Positions 45,739-60,700 are shown, numbered from the stretch's first letter. The stretch: DNA of 64,000 nt from Liriodendron chinense (GCA_003013855.2 ML058550.1:1518001-1582000); one strand, 5' to 3'. The notes: a model not told the origin generated them from the sequence alone. Program-made: numbers and translations.

Positions 45739-48700
45739 ATGGTCTGGTGTAAGCATTGTGCAGAAGACCATCCTACAGTACGTGATTACGACAATGGTTA
45801 TGTGTAAGTAGCTATCTGTCTTGCTGTTTTGTTCTTTGGATGGATTATGAAGCATATGAATTTGGTTTTTGGAGAAGCTGTTTGCTATGATTATGACACC
45901 TTGGTTTATACTAAGGCGGGCTACAATTGCAAACTTGAAATTTTAGGTTTTTTCTGTTGGGTGTGCTGTAGTGGCACACATGATACAAACTCTGACATGT
46001 CCATCATATGTGTGTTACCCCCAGGGACCTAAACACAGGCTGATCTGCAAATCAGTTGAGTCACACCATATGGAACAAGTTGGGAGGGAACATCCACTGT
46101 TGATTTGTGTGGAGGGCCCACCTTATTGTATGTATGAAATCCAGGCCATTCAGACCCTTCAATGGATCTGGACAAAGTGTCAGGCCGAAAATTAGGCTGT
46201 TTTAAAATTCAGATGGCCCCCTGTCAAATTAAGGGTGGGCGTCCCCTCTCACATCGACGCCTGTTTTGTGGCCTACTTGAGTATTGGATCAGGCTGATTT
46301 TTGGCACCTGGGGTTAATATCAGGTGATGCATCTGATGGACAGGTATGATGGCCTTCGTCCATCACGTAGGCACCACATCTGTTACCACTGTAAGCTTAT
46401 GGAGGTGCTGACAACACTTGAGTGCCCCCCTCCCCCTTTCTGTTGCCTGTTTTGAAGTTACAATTTATGCCAAATTCCTATATAATGCCATATTCCCATC
46501 ATATACCCTTGAAAAATGATTTTTTAGTCTTTTCTCCAACCATCTTGTAGACCACACTGCACTTTTGGATCTGAGATGACAACTGACCCTCTCCCTCTCT
46601 CTTTTATTCGTCTCTCAGTTGTTGCAGTGGTTGTGGAAGGGTTATTGATCAGGACGTCTTTGTTAATGATGTTAGCTTCTTTAAAAATGCTGGGGGGCAG
46701 GTTTGTTGATTTTGTTATATGTTCTAGTCCACATCACATGGTTTCGTTTCCTTCCAGTTGGAGAAGATATTTCTTGTTTATATTCATTTTTTACCGGACG
46801 GTATGGAACTATGGATTACTAGCTTCTCAAATGCTGAATTGAAGCAGATGCAATATTTTGCTTGAGATTTTAATTTTAAGTTTTTTCCATTGTTATTATT
46901 TTTTTTTGCAGAGTCAATTGGCAGGTACTTTTATAAGAAGTGTTCAGAGTGAATATTCTGTATCACATGAGAGGACATTGATGAAGGGTAAGTTTTGGTC
47001 ATAGTTTCCTATTGCTTGTACAAAATCCTATATACAGAATGAAAACTGCTTGAATCCTCATTGTGCTGGATTATGTAGTTACCTGGAGAAGTAGTACAGG
47101 CGATGCTATATATTTGCTGCATACAGTGAAGACTATGCCACTGGTCTATTAACACTACCGTAGTAGGATAAGCATTATGTTCTATTCTCATTGAGCCAAG
47201 GGGATTCTGTGGATCTGTATGAAAACGTTGAAATACTGATGATTGTAACTATTTTTGAATGATAAAGTTCTCCCCACATATTTGTGGTGTTTGGTTGGTT
47301 GTTATGTTTGAGATTCAGAGATGTTCGCTAGTTTATGAAGTTGATACAGTAATTAGCAATTTTCAGGAAGTTGCACTGATATACGAAATGTTCCACAAGT
47401 TGTAAGTGGTTAGTAAACTTCAATTGGATAAGCATGTTAGTAAGTGTTAAAAGTGTTGAATGTCATACGGCTGGCCTGTTTGGGCCTTTTGGGCTTTATT
47501 GTACATGTTATTTGAGCTGTTGGGATTTTCATGTTGGGTGGTGTTTAGTCCCATAGGAATAGTCTTTATTACATTACTTGGCATCAAATGGGAGCTTTTA
47601 TGGGCTTGGCATGGTTGGGGGATTGGAAAGTCGGAAAAAGAGGTGTGGAGATTGTCAATCATGTCTATCTTCTGGGTGATTTGGGGGGGCTAGAAATGAC
47701 CGTTTCTTTTAGAATCGGGATATTTCGATTGAGGATTGTATTAAGAAGATTAAGCATAGTATTTCGGGTTGGGCTTTCTATGTTGAGATGGTTGATTCTG
47801 ATGATCTTTGTTCAGTTTTCAATTTATGGTTTGGTCTGTATTCTTTTCTCTTCTTTGACAGGCTTCTTAATAAATATTTTTATCTCTCAAAAGAAAAAAG
47901 GAGGCATTATTGTAATTTCCAGAAATCATTTGGTGCTACCCTAATAAAACTAAGTGCAGCTGTTCCCCCCTCTTCTTCTCTCCCTTCTTTTCTTTTCTCT
48001 TCGTTCGTCACTATTTTCTATTAAATCCCTCCCCCTTGTATCAGAGCAAGGTTAGAAGCGATTTGGACTCCAATCTCCTCTTTTCAAATCTCTAATTTCT
48101 AGATCAAGATTGGACACCTCCCAAAATCCTAGCGTGTTGATCGGACCTTAAGAAGGTGACTCATGCTTTGTCATTAGAAATTAATGTTTCACAGTCTTAT
48201 TGGGGTGATGTAGTTCTTACTTCTTACTACATATCATTTGATAAATAAGATGCCTTTGTCAGTTTTAGATGACAAAACACCAATTCTTATTATTAGTTCC
48301 TAATTGATCAATAGTTTCTATTTCTCCCAAAATGTTTGGTTGTGCTTGTTTCGTTCATTTGCTTGGGTCTGGTCAAGATTAACTTGCACCCTGTTTTATT
48401 AAATGCATTTTTCTGGATATTCTTGTACTTAAAAAATTTATTGATGCCATTGTCCTTCACTTAAAAAGCATTTTGTGACAGTGACATTACATTCTTTGAA
48501 CATGTCCCGTTCTATGGTAAAATCAAACGTATTGCGTAAGCCATTCCTGTGGAAGTTCCTTTACCGAATGTTTTCCCTCCAGATTTTATTGTTGAGAAAT
48601 CACCACCTCAAAAGGATTTTACGTAGATTTATTATAGAAAAAAAGAGAAAAGACCAAGTATCACTGACTATTTCCTCTCAATAAATACCATCAACTATTG

Positions 48701-51700
48701 TACTTAATGAGGTTCTCCCTCTTTTTGAGTCTGTAGAGGTTGTCAATGATCTATCTATTGCTATTTGTAAAGGTAAAAGTTCTTGTGTTTTGTCATCCAA
48801 TTTTCAATTTTGTTGCCTTAAGCACTTGTCCACAAATTATCAGAAGTTTGCTCTTGCTTGTCCGATGTTTCTGTTCCTAAGTCCGTACAGGATGCATTGT
48901 TGGATGTGTATTGAAAGTCGCCCCCCTCCATCCTCTTTGTCCCAGGCACCCAGAACACCCCTCTGCTTATCTTATGCTGGAGTTGGTCAATTTGAAGGGC
49001 AAGCACCCCAATCATGCAGAATAGTCATGGGTCCCTCCTACCTATTCCCATGCCTCTCGACTCATTCGGCTCCGCTCAAAATGTATTGTTGGATGGGTAT
49101 TGAAAAAAGTGTTATGGATGGAGGAGATGAATCCTATGTACTCCAATGATACATGGGAACTAAATGATCTGCTATTGGGTAAGGCACCGGTTAAGTGTAG
49201 ATGGGTTTACATAGTAAAATATCTTCTTAGTGGATCAATTGATCGTTACAAAGCTAGGTTGGTTGCCAAGGGGTACACTCAAGTTTATGCAGTAGATAAG
49301 CTAGATACTTTTTCATGGGTGGCTAAGCTCAATTTGGTTTGAGTTATATCAATAGCTTCAAACCCTTATTTAGCTAGATGTAAAGAATGCCTTCTTGCAT
49401 GGAGAATTACACAGAGGTTTGTATGGAGCAACCTCCTGGGTATGTTGCTTAGGGCGAGTCCTCTAAAGTGTGCAAACTAAATAAGTCTATATATGGATTG
49501 ACATAGTTGCCACTTGCCATGAGCATAGTTTGAGAAGTTTAGAAATGTGGTGGTATCGTATGGGTTGAAGAGTAGTACAATAGATCACTCTGTTTTCTCA
49601 AAGCATACTACATCTGGCTATATTATACTTGTTGTGTATCTGCCATGTCATTTGCATCCCTGCTAATTCTAGAGAAAACCATGGCATGGTCATTTAGTAA
49701 GATAATTTCCCAATTATGGACAAGAGTTATCCCTTGTTGATGTCATGTGACCATATGACCTATTTCATCATCCATTGGTCACCTAGTTCTTTCCAATCAT
49801 TTGAAAATCATGTATTTCTTTCGTTGGGATCGGATTTCTAGGATTTGGGTAGTTTTTTTATCATCTTTGTTGAAGATGTTAAAGCGATATTTGCTCTGTA
49901 AAAAAACGTGCTGGAAAAATTCAGGAAAATCAGTTTCTTGTTTGCTTTGATTTTGGGTTTGTAACTAGAGGTGTTCATATAGGATGGTGAAGGGGAACTT
50001 TTATAGGATGGCTATGAGATCAACCATGCTTTGTAGGACAGAATGCTGGGCAGTTAAGGAACAACTTGTTCATGGGATGAGTGTAGCTGAAATGAGGATG
50101 TTGAGATGGATTAGTGACAAGACAAGGATATAATTAGAAATGAATGCATTTGAGGGAATTCAGGAGTAGCAGCAGTAGGATACAAGATGAGGGAAAGAGA
50201 AAGTAGACTTAGATGGTTTGGCCATATGCAACGGAGACCAAGAACTGTGCCTGTTAGAGGGAGTGAGTGAGTTCGTAGAAGTTGAAGGCTCTAAAAGGGC
50301 AAGGGGAAGGCTCAAAAGGACATGATTGGAGGCTGTGTTTGCAGTATCGGTATCGCGTTACGTTTCGCACCCTTGGGATACAGATACATGTCGTGTATCG
50401 CTAGGGATATATTGGTTGTATCGCGTAATGTATCGCACTTTTTGGGAAACATGGGGAAACATTGAGAAATTGATTGAATTTTTCAATGAAACTTCAGGGA
50501 TTGTTAAAATGGACCTTAATACACACATTTAAATCATCATATGTAAAAACGAAAGTCCACATGATGGAGTTCCTTTATAAAAGGATCCTAAGGTATGCGC
50601 TGTCTGATTGAACTGATGCAACTATTGTTTAAATTGATTTTATAAGATACATAAATGTAAGAAGACATTAATGAAAACACAACCAATTCATTGTCAAAGT
50701 AAAACAAGCGAGTGAGTTGAGAAATATACCTATGGATGATGCAACTGATTGAGTATCCTCCAAATGCAGTTTTGACTATCCTAGTTCAACGCAATGCAAG
50801 CTACCCTATATGGCCTAGATCTATATGAGGACTCAATAAAATCTAGAAAATGGCTAACTGGACTCAACAAACTATGACCCCTATGTAAAGCCCAACGGTT
50901 TTTTTATTTTTTTATTTTAGGGAGGAGAAATTAGAAGAAAATCGAACAAAAAATCATTTTTTTTTTCTACAAAATGAGGGACTCTTGTGCGTCTGACCGA
51001 TACCTGGACAAGATATTGTCCAGGTATCGGCGATATTTGGAATCCACAATAGAAAAAAATCACGATAAATTGATGATATATCGTGCGATATCGATATATC
51101 TGCCGATATTATCGATATCGCACGATATATCGTGCGATACACAAGAATCAGGCCACTGGCTTGTTATTACTGGGCCAGTGTTTATCGCCGGTTACCGATA
51201 TCGATATCGGCCGATATTATCGATACTGCAAACATTGAGTGGAGGTAGTAAGAAAAGACTTGATGACCTATAGTCTAACTAAAGTCATGGCCCTTAATAG
51301 AGTGGAATGGAGGAAAAGGATTCATGCAGCCGACCTGAATTAGTTGGGATAAGGCTTAGATGATGATGATGATTTCAAATCCTCAAAATTTTTTTTATTT
51401 TTATTTTTTGGTCAATTTTTCTATCTTTTACCTTTTTTTTTTTTTTTTTTTGAGTACGGGATCACATGAACCATTATGGGGGCTGTCTTTATGAACCTCA
51501 AACTTGTCCAGGTTTGGGCATATGGTTGTGGCCTATTAGTTGGTTTGATCGTTACTTCCCTTGTGGCATTGGGGCAATGCTAAGCTTGTTGATGTGCATG
51601 ATTCTAAAGAGAAATTTTAATGTAAAAAGAGGGATGGAGCTTGTAGAGTCAGGATTTTGTACATGTGGGGTCCATGGTTCAGTGATCCAATATATGATGG

Positions 51701-54700
51701 GCCCCACTTTTGATGGGGAATGCTTCAGGGATCTCAAGTTTGGAAGATTCTGACCCTTAGACTGGTGGAATGCAGAAACAACCACATTCATTGGAAAGGA
51801 CTGAACATCGAAGGGTTTGTATCTTCTGATAATAGAGATTTTTGTTGGATATCTGACATCCACAGTGGGGCTTATCAAATCATTTGTGTGGATCACTGAA
51901 CCAGGCGCCTGCAGATGTATGGATTCTGTTAGTTTCCATGGTTACCCTGAGGGTTGATGATCTGAAAGCTATGTTCTCTATGGTGTGCTTCTTATCAATC
52001 TTCGTGCCCCAATCCAATTATTGGGATTTGAACAGTTGGTTGTTGAAGTCAGAGATGAACTGGAAGAAGCCAGGAGATCCCATGTAGTTATTATTTATGC
52101 TGATCGTTGTGCTGATTGTTACATGTTCGTTGCCCTCATGATGGTAACACATGAGGGCTGGTTCCATCTTGGGTTTTTATACTTTCACTACCCATTTAGA
52201 CTTGCAATCTTGGTGCTACTATTTTGGGATTTTATTCATAGAGGTGAATGTTGATTAGTTTTGCATTTCGGCCTTCTGATATTCTCATTTATCACACGAT
52301 TCTGCTATTGTATTGTAGGAAGAGATGAAATTGGCGATATGGTTGGCAGTCTATGCGTGAGCGGTGGAGATTCTATAATTAATCAGGCTCATGCTTTTTA
52401 TACGGTGTGCTTCTTTAGCTTCACTCTTGATTTTGTTACCTTTTGTGTATAAACTAGTGATTTTTTGAACCTGCCTCACTTTCATGAAGATAGCGGTTGA
52501 GCGGAGTTTCACCAGGGGGCGTAGGACAGCACTTGTTGCAGCTTCGTGCCTTTACATTGCTTGCCGGTTAGCACTGACCCTTAGATGTCTTTCTTTCTTC
52601 TTCTTTCTTTTATATCCCCCCACCCCCCAAACAAAAAGGAAGAAGAAGAAGAAGAAGAAGGAAGGAGAGAGCTGCTCTACATGTTTAGTAGAAGGTTTGT
52701 CAGTGCTTTTTTGCACTGGTTTGTCTGATGAATGGTACACTCCCAGTTGACTACCCAAAACTAAACGTGGTTATGTCTGTAAGGATATTCACTGTGGTAT
52801 TTATCTATTACTTTTTCGGTAAACATTAAGTTTGGCTGATGAACAAAATTAAAGTGCATTTGTTTTTTCTGTACATGTTTATTTTGATATGCGTATTTCC
52901 AGCAAAATCTTGCATTTATGTTATGTTTCTTCTATGATGACTATGAACTGAGTTTGTTACAGTTGCTTATTCACTCATGTCATCAACAAGTCATTTGTGT
53001 TAATTTTTTAATTTCCATGAAACATTGACATTGTTGACAAAGTGCAAGCTTGGTCTTGGAATCTAAGCTGTTCCAGTTATTCATTCAGATTCTTTGCATC
53101 ATGGATGCAAGTTATTCTGAACTAGAGATTTATTTGTATCTTTAGAAAAGATTAGAAACAAAACTGAGCAACTAAGAATCCTATGAAGTCACTTTAGTGC
53201 ACTTTCCAAGGGACTTGGCAGCTCATATGTGCCAATCCGGCATTCATGTGTGATATCCCAGGTAGTCGTCAGAAAACATACTGGTCCACTCATCAGTTAG
53301 GCCATACATGCAAGACAATGAATGTCAAAAAAAAAAAAAAAAAGAAGAAAAAGAAAAATAGAAAAAGAAAAGAAAAGTTTAATCCATGTGCAAGTCCCAC
53401 TTAATGAGTGGACTAATCTGATTTTTGATTCGGGGCATCTATGGGTTGGTGCCCTCTTGACAAGCAACTAAGATCTCTCTCATGTGTGTCACACTGGCAC
53501 TTATTGCTGCAGGTCCCTTTTAAAGTGCACCAGGCAAGTTCACTAAGCATTTCTCAACAACTAATACTAGTTTCCATGCTTTGTTTCAGGCAAAATGAGA
53601 AGGCATATCTCCTCATTGATTTTTCAGAGTACTTGCAGATAAATGTGTAAGGATATGTAATATGCTTTGCTTTAACTTCAACTCTCCTTGAAACTAAATA
53701 ACTATCTTATGCTGTGGTTCAGTTCATGAATTGCCAACTTGACTGAGTCTGATGTTACTCGTCTGAGTTGACTTGGACTTTGTCAAATCCAATCTGGTTC
53801 AGTACCATGAGTAACGGCCCCAATATCCCCAACTCAGCCCGACTAAGATGAGTCACACCCTTGACTTGCACGAGTCCCTACTCAACTTAGGACTAGATGA
53901 GTTGGTCTGAGTTGCCAAATCAGCAAAGCAATGGTTCAGTTGCAGATCTTTATGTAGATGATTTGTTAGACTCTCATCTGAAATTCATCTCAGTTATGTG
54001 CTAGGTGCTGTATTTCTGCAGCTTTGCAAATTGCTAAGGCTTGAAGAACATCCCATAGTCCAAAAACCTGTTGATCCTAGCCTATTTATACATCGATTCA
54101 CAGAACGTAAGCATTTCTGATCCTTAACCTTTCATATTGGTTCACTTTGTTGCTTTTATCAGAAAGCATGCTTTGATACCCATTGAATTTTGTTGGTTTA
54201 TATACTTTTATTTAATAAATAATCGAAAGTGAGATGCTGTCTTCATACAGCTTGAAGGGCCTCTAAAGACGCATAGTTCGGCCATGCACTGTGGATCCCA
54301 CCTGGTGTATGCATTTGATCTTGCTTGCCTGCACATGCCACATTGTTTAAAGGGGTGAAATTGTCAAAATAGTGGAGTTTTTGGGTCATTCATCTTTCAT
54401 AACTAACTGTGCCCCAATGAATGGAGTAGTTTGATAGTTCTTGCGGTATGATTGTTAAAGGTGGTAATCTAGACTGTCCAGGTTGCGGACCCTATTGTAG
54501 ATAGAGCATAACCAGAAGATTGCACTGTGAAGATAACGTTAATCATCCCGCTGTCCCTTCGAATTTGGAGCACTCACTATTAACTGGAAAGTTGGAGTTA
54601 TTCTTCCACTGGCTAAGTTGTTATGATTACGAAGAGCAGGTGGTGGCGGGTTGACGGCTGAGACGAGGGGTAGTGGAGAGTCCTGGTAGTTATGTAGAGG

Positions 54701-57700
54701 GGAAGTGGAAGAAACGAGCTGGAGAGAAGGAAGCCGGAGATGAAGAACAGAGAGGGAGGGAGATGGCTAGGGTCTGCTGATCGGGCCCCAGATGAACAGT
54801 CTGGATCACCCAACCATGTGCCCCTACCTGTTCAAACTGAGAAACGTAAGGACCCTATGCATATGTGTGGGTCAAGGATCACACAGTTCCTCTTCACTGA
54901 GATGCTTAATATGTCCCCTATTGCATTAAGAGCCTATCTAGGGATCATAGATGCCTATATATATATATATATAAAAGTTCTGAAATTCTCTTGATCTTTA
55001 TAATTATGAAATTTTGGATGGCTAGGTCCGCATTTGGCTGCCTCATCAATGATTTTTTGGTTCTGATGGGCATCATGTTTGGTTACCTCATCTTAATACA
55101 TTGCCTTTTCATAGAAAGATGCGGCCTATGCTAGGAAGATGATGACTGTATGCTTAGCATTTGAGCTTCTGTTTATTCAGCGTCCCTATCTTATTCTGTT
55201 CTAAAGCCTACAATTCATCTTTCTTGACTTGATGTCCTGATGGCTACTTGTGTAATTGTATTACTGTTGGACTTCTAAACTGCAAATTGCTATATGTTTT
55301 TTGTTTTTCCTTCATGAAGTCTGTCTCTCATTATTTGTTTCCTCTGGCTTCAATGTTTTGTACTTCTGTCATCAACGTGTGCTCAGTTATTCATTTTGGA
55401 CAGTATAGCTTGTTTCAAAGTGTTTCAGGATTTATGGCGGCTATTACCAATGCTTTTGTAAGATTCTGGTGTTACCGGTCTTAAATTGAGATTGAATATA
55501 TAGAGTAATGAGTCTTTTAAGTCCTTTTTTCTCCCCACGGGTAGTTCGGATATTACGAAATTATCTGTGTATAGGATTGAAGTAGTTTAGTTTAGCAGGA
55601 TAGCTGTTGAGATTACTGGAGTGATTTTGTTCACTCAATGAAATACCTTTTCTTCTTCAAGGTGTAGAAAACCTCGTATTTTTTTCCCATTGGCCCCTCT
55701 CTGCTTTGCATGATTTCTTTGGTAGGTTCATCTTAATTGTTCTTATTTATAATTGAGCTTTTTGATCATGAACAATATCTACTATCGATTTGAAATGGAA
55801 TCTGAAATTAAAATGATCACAGTAGATTTCTGTGGTACTTGTTCGCATATGGTTCTATCTGAAACCACATTCTGTTCTAGCAAGAAAGCATGATTTCTCA
55901 TTTGCTTCTAGGTTTACTTGGAGAAAAGAACTTCAGAGTTTCAAAGACTGCATTGCAAATTATAGCAAGCATGAAGCGAGATTGGATGCAGGTAGATTAT
56001 TCGTTTTCAACCCTTTTAACAAGATTTACAGAGTCTGGATGGATACTTAATTTTCAGGAGATTATTTCATACTCTCACTTAATATGGATCTGCAGACAGG
56101 GAGGAAACCTAGTGGGTTGTGTGGGGCAGCACTCTACATATCTGCACTTTCTCACGGACTCAAATATTCCAAGTCAGATATTGTAAGTGAGACCAACGTA
56201 TTTATCGATATCCATTTTCTCAAGTTACATGTATTTGGATTTTCAAGGACATGGTTATGTAGTTTATCATGTTATAAATTAGATAATGGATTTGGCTTTG
56301 TTTCGAATCCATGCAATTAGGACTCTGTTTCACTGTTCATCATGTTGTATTGTTCTGTTTTGTTTTGGTATATTATTTTGCTCTATCCACTATGAAATAG
56401 TCAATATTTCTATTTTTGAACCATCATCATCTCCTGTTGAGTCTCTCCTGCCAGTCCATTGCAGTAATGGGCAACAGACTGGCTTTCATTTTCAAATACC
56501 TCTCATTTGCGCTATCAGATCATATTACTCTGTATAATCCTCTAGGGTAAGGTTCCCTCGATGTGGTGAGATCTTGAACGAGAGATGCTCATAGTCAATG
56601 GGAAGGAACTGCTCTTTCAATTTACCTCTCATTTCCTCGCAACTACTTTGTTTGCCTTCCTGTATTGGGCACTAATTTTGGGCTGAACCCTTAAGTTTTA
56701 TCCAAGTAAACTGTTGTTTTTGTCTCATTGTTCATGGCATATACCATTTGGAGTAATCTTCCAAAGATCGTAGTTAGTCATGGAAAGCATCGGGATCTTT
56801 CTTTCCAAAGAAACCTGACACCTTGTGTTCCTTGATGTGGATTTTACATAGGTCAGATATGCTGGTTTATAGCAATATCCATAACCATGAATTCCTTATA
56901 CTGGACTCGACATTGTAAATATGGATTGCCTAGGAGAAACATTACCCATATCTATGAAACTCTCCTGATTGTGAAGTTCGTTAGACACTCCATTAACCTG
57001 CAGGTTGAAGTTGTCTTTCATGTGATTGTTTTTGTGCTCCTCCCATATAACCATTGCTTGAAGTATCCCCAATATTATCGAAATATCCCCGACATTATAT
57101 GTATCTTCAGCTTGGCGATATTGATAACACTGGTAGTATCAGAAATTCCAGGCACTGGTGATATATCTCTAAGTATCGCCAATTTATCGATATCACGAAT
57201 GTGTCACCAATACTTTTGACTATCTAAATTCCAGATGTCTCGTGTATTGCCAATGTATCGATATCGCCAATATTTTCAACTGTGTAAATTCTAGGTATTG
57301 CTTGTATCGCTAGTGTAGTTAACCACTTGTTTATTCATAGTCCAATAGCAAGGGTGGTATGGGGGAACCTTGTGGGGGTTTTGAAGATTCCTTGGGTGTT
57401 GTCAAAATCAATTGAAGGGCTGATGCAAGTGGAGGCTTTGCTTGTTAGCGGACCTATGGTCCATTTGGGGCGAACGAAACAATTGGTGCTTTGGAGATGA
57501 GAGCGGGTTGTTGTCTATGATGGTTGAGAGGGCCTAGGCAGATGTTAAAGAATGTCTTCTAATCTAAATTTCGATGTAGATTGGTTCTCTTAGCCTCCCC
57601 TCGTAGTTTATGCACACATTTGGTGCTCTTATAATAAAATTACCATTATCTAAAAAAAAAAAAAAACACTTCAAGGGACCTATGGTTGTACTTGTTGGCC

Positions 57701-60700
57701 CCACATTCCAATCAGAAGAGTGTCTTGGCCCATCTATTGACTTTGTGGTTCCCACAGACCAATTGAGGCCTTTATATTTCATTGGCAGGCATGTGGGGTC
57801 CACCCTAGACCTTTGTTGGTTGGATGTTATCTTGCACCAAAGCTACCATAGGTAGATCAATGACCTGAAAGGAGGCTTCATTTAACTAACTTGGTTATTG
57901 CTATCGGTTCTAAAAGTCATGATTCCCTAGTTACTCTAATCACATGAGAGACTTGGATAAAAAAGTAATGAGGATCCCTACAAAAGTTTGGGCTTGGTTG
58001 GCCTTAATGCATAAAGAAAGAGGCATCTCTTCCTTAACAGAGTGTTGTTTGTCAAAAGAAAGGGGTTAACAAGCTTGTTGAATTTCGTGCTATAGATAAA
58101 GGGTTTTGGCATAGCGATGATTACAATGCATGTGCATTTAAAGCGGGAAAGGTCTTTCTACTAGTGATGCGGACACAAGATCATTTCAAGTTTACCAACG
58201 AAGAAAGCGCCCACCACAAACACCTTCCTTGTGGTTAGGCGATGATTGAGGAGTATTGAAGACCCTATGCAAGTGATTTGGCACATAGAAGACACGTGTG
58301 TAGGATGGAAGAAGACCCGACTGAAGGAATGGAAGAATACCTTTCTGAAGGTGGTCGGGCGCCCGACCAAATTTGTCACCGGACGCCCAAAATTCTGAAA
58401 TTTTGAAGTTTTCTTGCTAGACGTTTTTTGTCCTAGTCGGGCGCCCGACCAAATTGGTCACCGGGCGCCCGACCAACGTACGAACTGTTTTTTTTTAATT
58501 TATTTTTTCCTTAAATTTTAGGAGTATTTTGATACTTTTGTGTTTTCTTATTGCCTATTTAAGTGGGCTAAGCCCTAAAAACGATATTAGTTGATTATTA
58601 TTGAATGAAAGCCTCTTTGGTTGCCTCCCTCCTCTCTCTCTCTCATGAAACTTCATCTTCTTCTTCTCTTTTCTTCTTGTGCCCCTCTAACTTCTTCTAA
58701 GGTAAACTTGTTATTTCCTTTTTCTCTATTTCTATTCTCTCATAACTTCTAGATCCTAGATTTGAGATTTGATCCAAAATCCCTATTTCTCAAATTCCAA
58801 AATCCCTAATCCGAGAAATCCCTCGATCCCTGGGACTAGTGATTCACATTGGGTATTTGGATTAAGACTATGCAAGATCGGGAGGTTCCATCCCTCGCCG
58901 GATCCAACCTATGCATTATTTGAATTTCTTACTTCGTGGTTGTGATGATGGCCCGCTCCATTGCATGCCTCTTTGTGGTTTTCTTAGTTTATGATGGTTG
59001 ATGTTGAATTTTTAGCTTATTATTGTCTTTTATTTCCGCTAGATTATATGTGTTCATGAGCATGCATCATAATTAGTTCATCCTACATCAACTAGTGTAC
59101 AGTGTTCGAAGTATCAGTATCACTACAAGTTTCGTTGGCCAGGGATACGGAAACAATATTGATATCGCTGATAACTGAAAATGCTGGGAAACATGGGGTA
59201 AATGGTGGAATTTTTCAGTGAAACTTTAGGAGATACTAAAATACATATATTTGCATATTTAAGAATAAAAAAATTGTAAAAGAATGCATAAATAATAAGT
59301 TTACATTTAATGGGGGCCTAAAAAATGTGTTGTTGTAAGAAATTAGTTCAACCATCCCATCAATCCCATCCATCCATCCATCCATCCAAACATCCAACCT
59401 TCCATCCAAACATCCATATATATTTCAGACTATTGACAACATACGATATTTTGCCGAGAAATAGTCGACAACTTGAAAGGAAACAAAAGACTGTGGTCTC
59501 GATATTGCCTATGTTGTGATAATGATAATATTGCGATATTATTGTTGACAATTTGAACACTGCATACAAGCATGCGTCCATAAAAAAATTGAAATGGAAA
59601 TTTTTTTAATAACATAATTTTTGTGATATCGATACATTGGAGATATTATTGACATGTTGCCGATACATTGGTGATACAAGCGACACCTGGAATTTAAACA
59701 GTCGAAAATATTGGTGATGCATTGATACATTGGTGATGCAAGCGACACCTGTAATTTACACAGTAAAAAATATTGGCGATACTCAGTGATACACTTTCGA
59801 TGCTTGGAATTTCTGATACTACTAGTGCTATCAGTATTGCGACCACTTTTATCAGTATTGCTACCACTGTTATCAGTATAGCTGAGCTGGAGATGCGTAT
59901 AATTTTGGGGATACTCTAAAGTCTAAAAATGCTAGTGTATGCATTTAAAATGACTTAGTCCTATAGTTGACACCTACACTTTTCTAAATTCTAGCTTACT
60001 AACTTCTCATGCCTTAACACACTTCAATCAACTAACTCAACATCCACAAATCAGGAACTCTATAGTATTAGTAAGACACCTAGACTTTCCTAAAGTTGGA
60101 CTCCAACAAAATCCTTCCATGTATCTCCAAATCTAATGCCCCCCCGTCTTTTTTGTTTTTTGAAAGTTCTCTGAATGATGATCATTGTCCATCTTGTGGG
60201 TTCCTATTTTAGGCTGTTAGAAATCCAAACCTTTCAGAAGAAAGGGGAAATCCAAGGCATTATGTGGATCCCATGTAATTGTCAACTTCCACAAGAAGTC
60301 GCTCCAATCTCTGTGTTAAGTCTGGAAAATCTTAAACCTACTTAATAATAGGCATTAAACCCTTTCGGCAATAACCTTGCTTTACACACGAAACAAAAGT
60401 CTGTCAAGACGTGGTGTCCCCTGAAAGGCTAGAAAGATTAGAGTTCATGCTAGTGAATTTATGGTTTTACTTGCACTTTCGCCTACATCACTTTTGTAGA
60501 CAACAGTGTAGGTTCTCGAAGGCTGCGGAAATTCTTTATGCCATTTTCATTTTCCAACTCTTGAGTGTATTGTCAGAGTGAGTTTTCTACAAGTTCCTAG
60601 CTTCAATTTGTAAATTTCATTTTTCGTTCTTTGCTTTTCAAGTGGGGCATGTTATATTCTAAAGAAGTATCTAACATAAGGACAAGCACCCTAAAAATAA

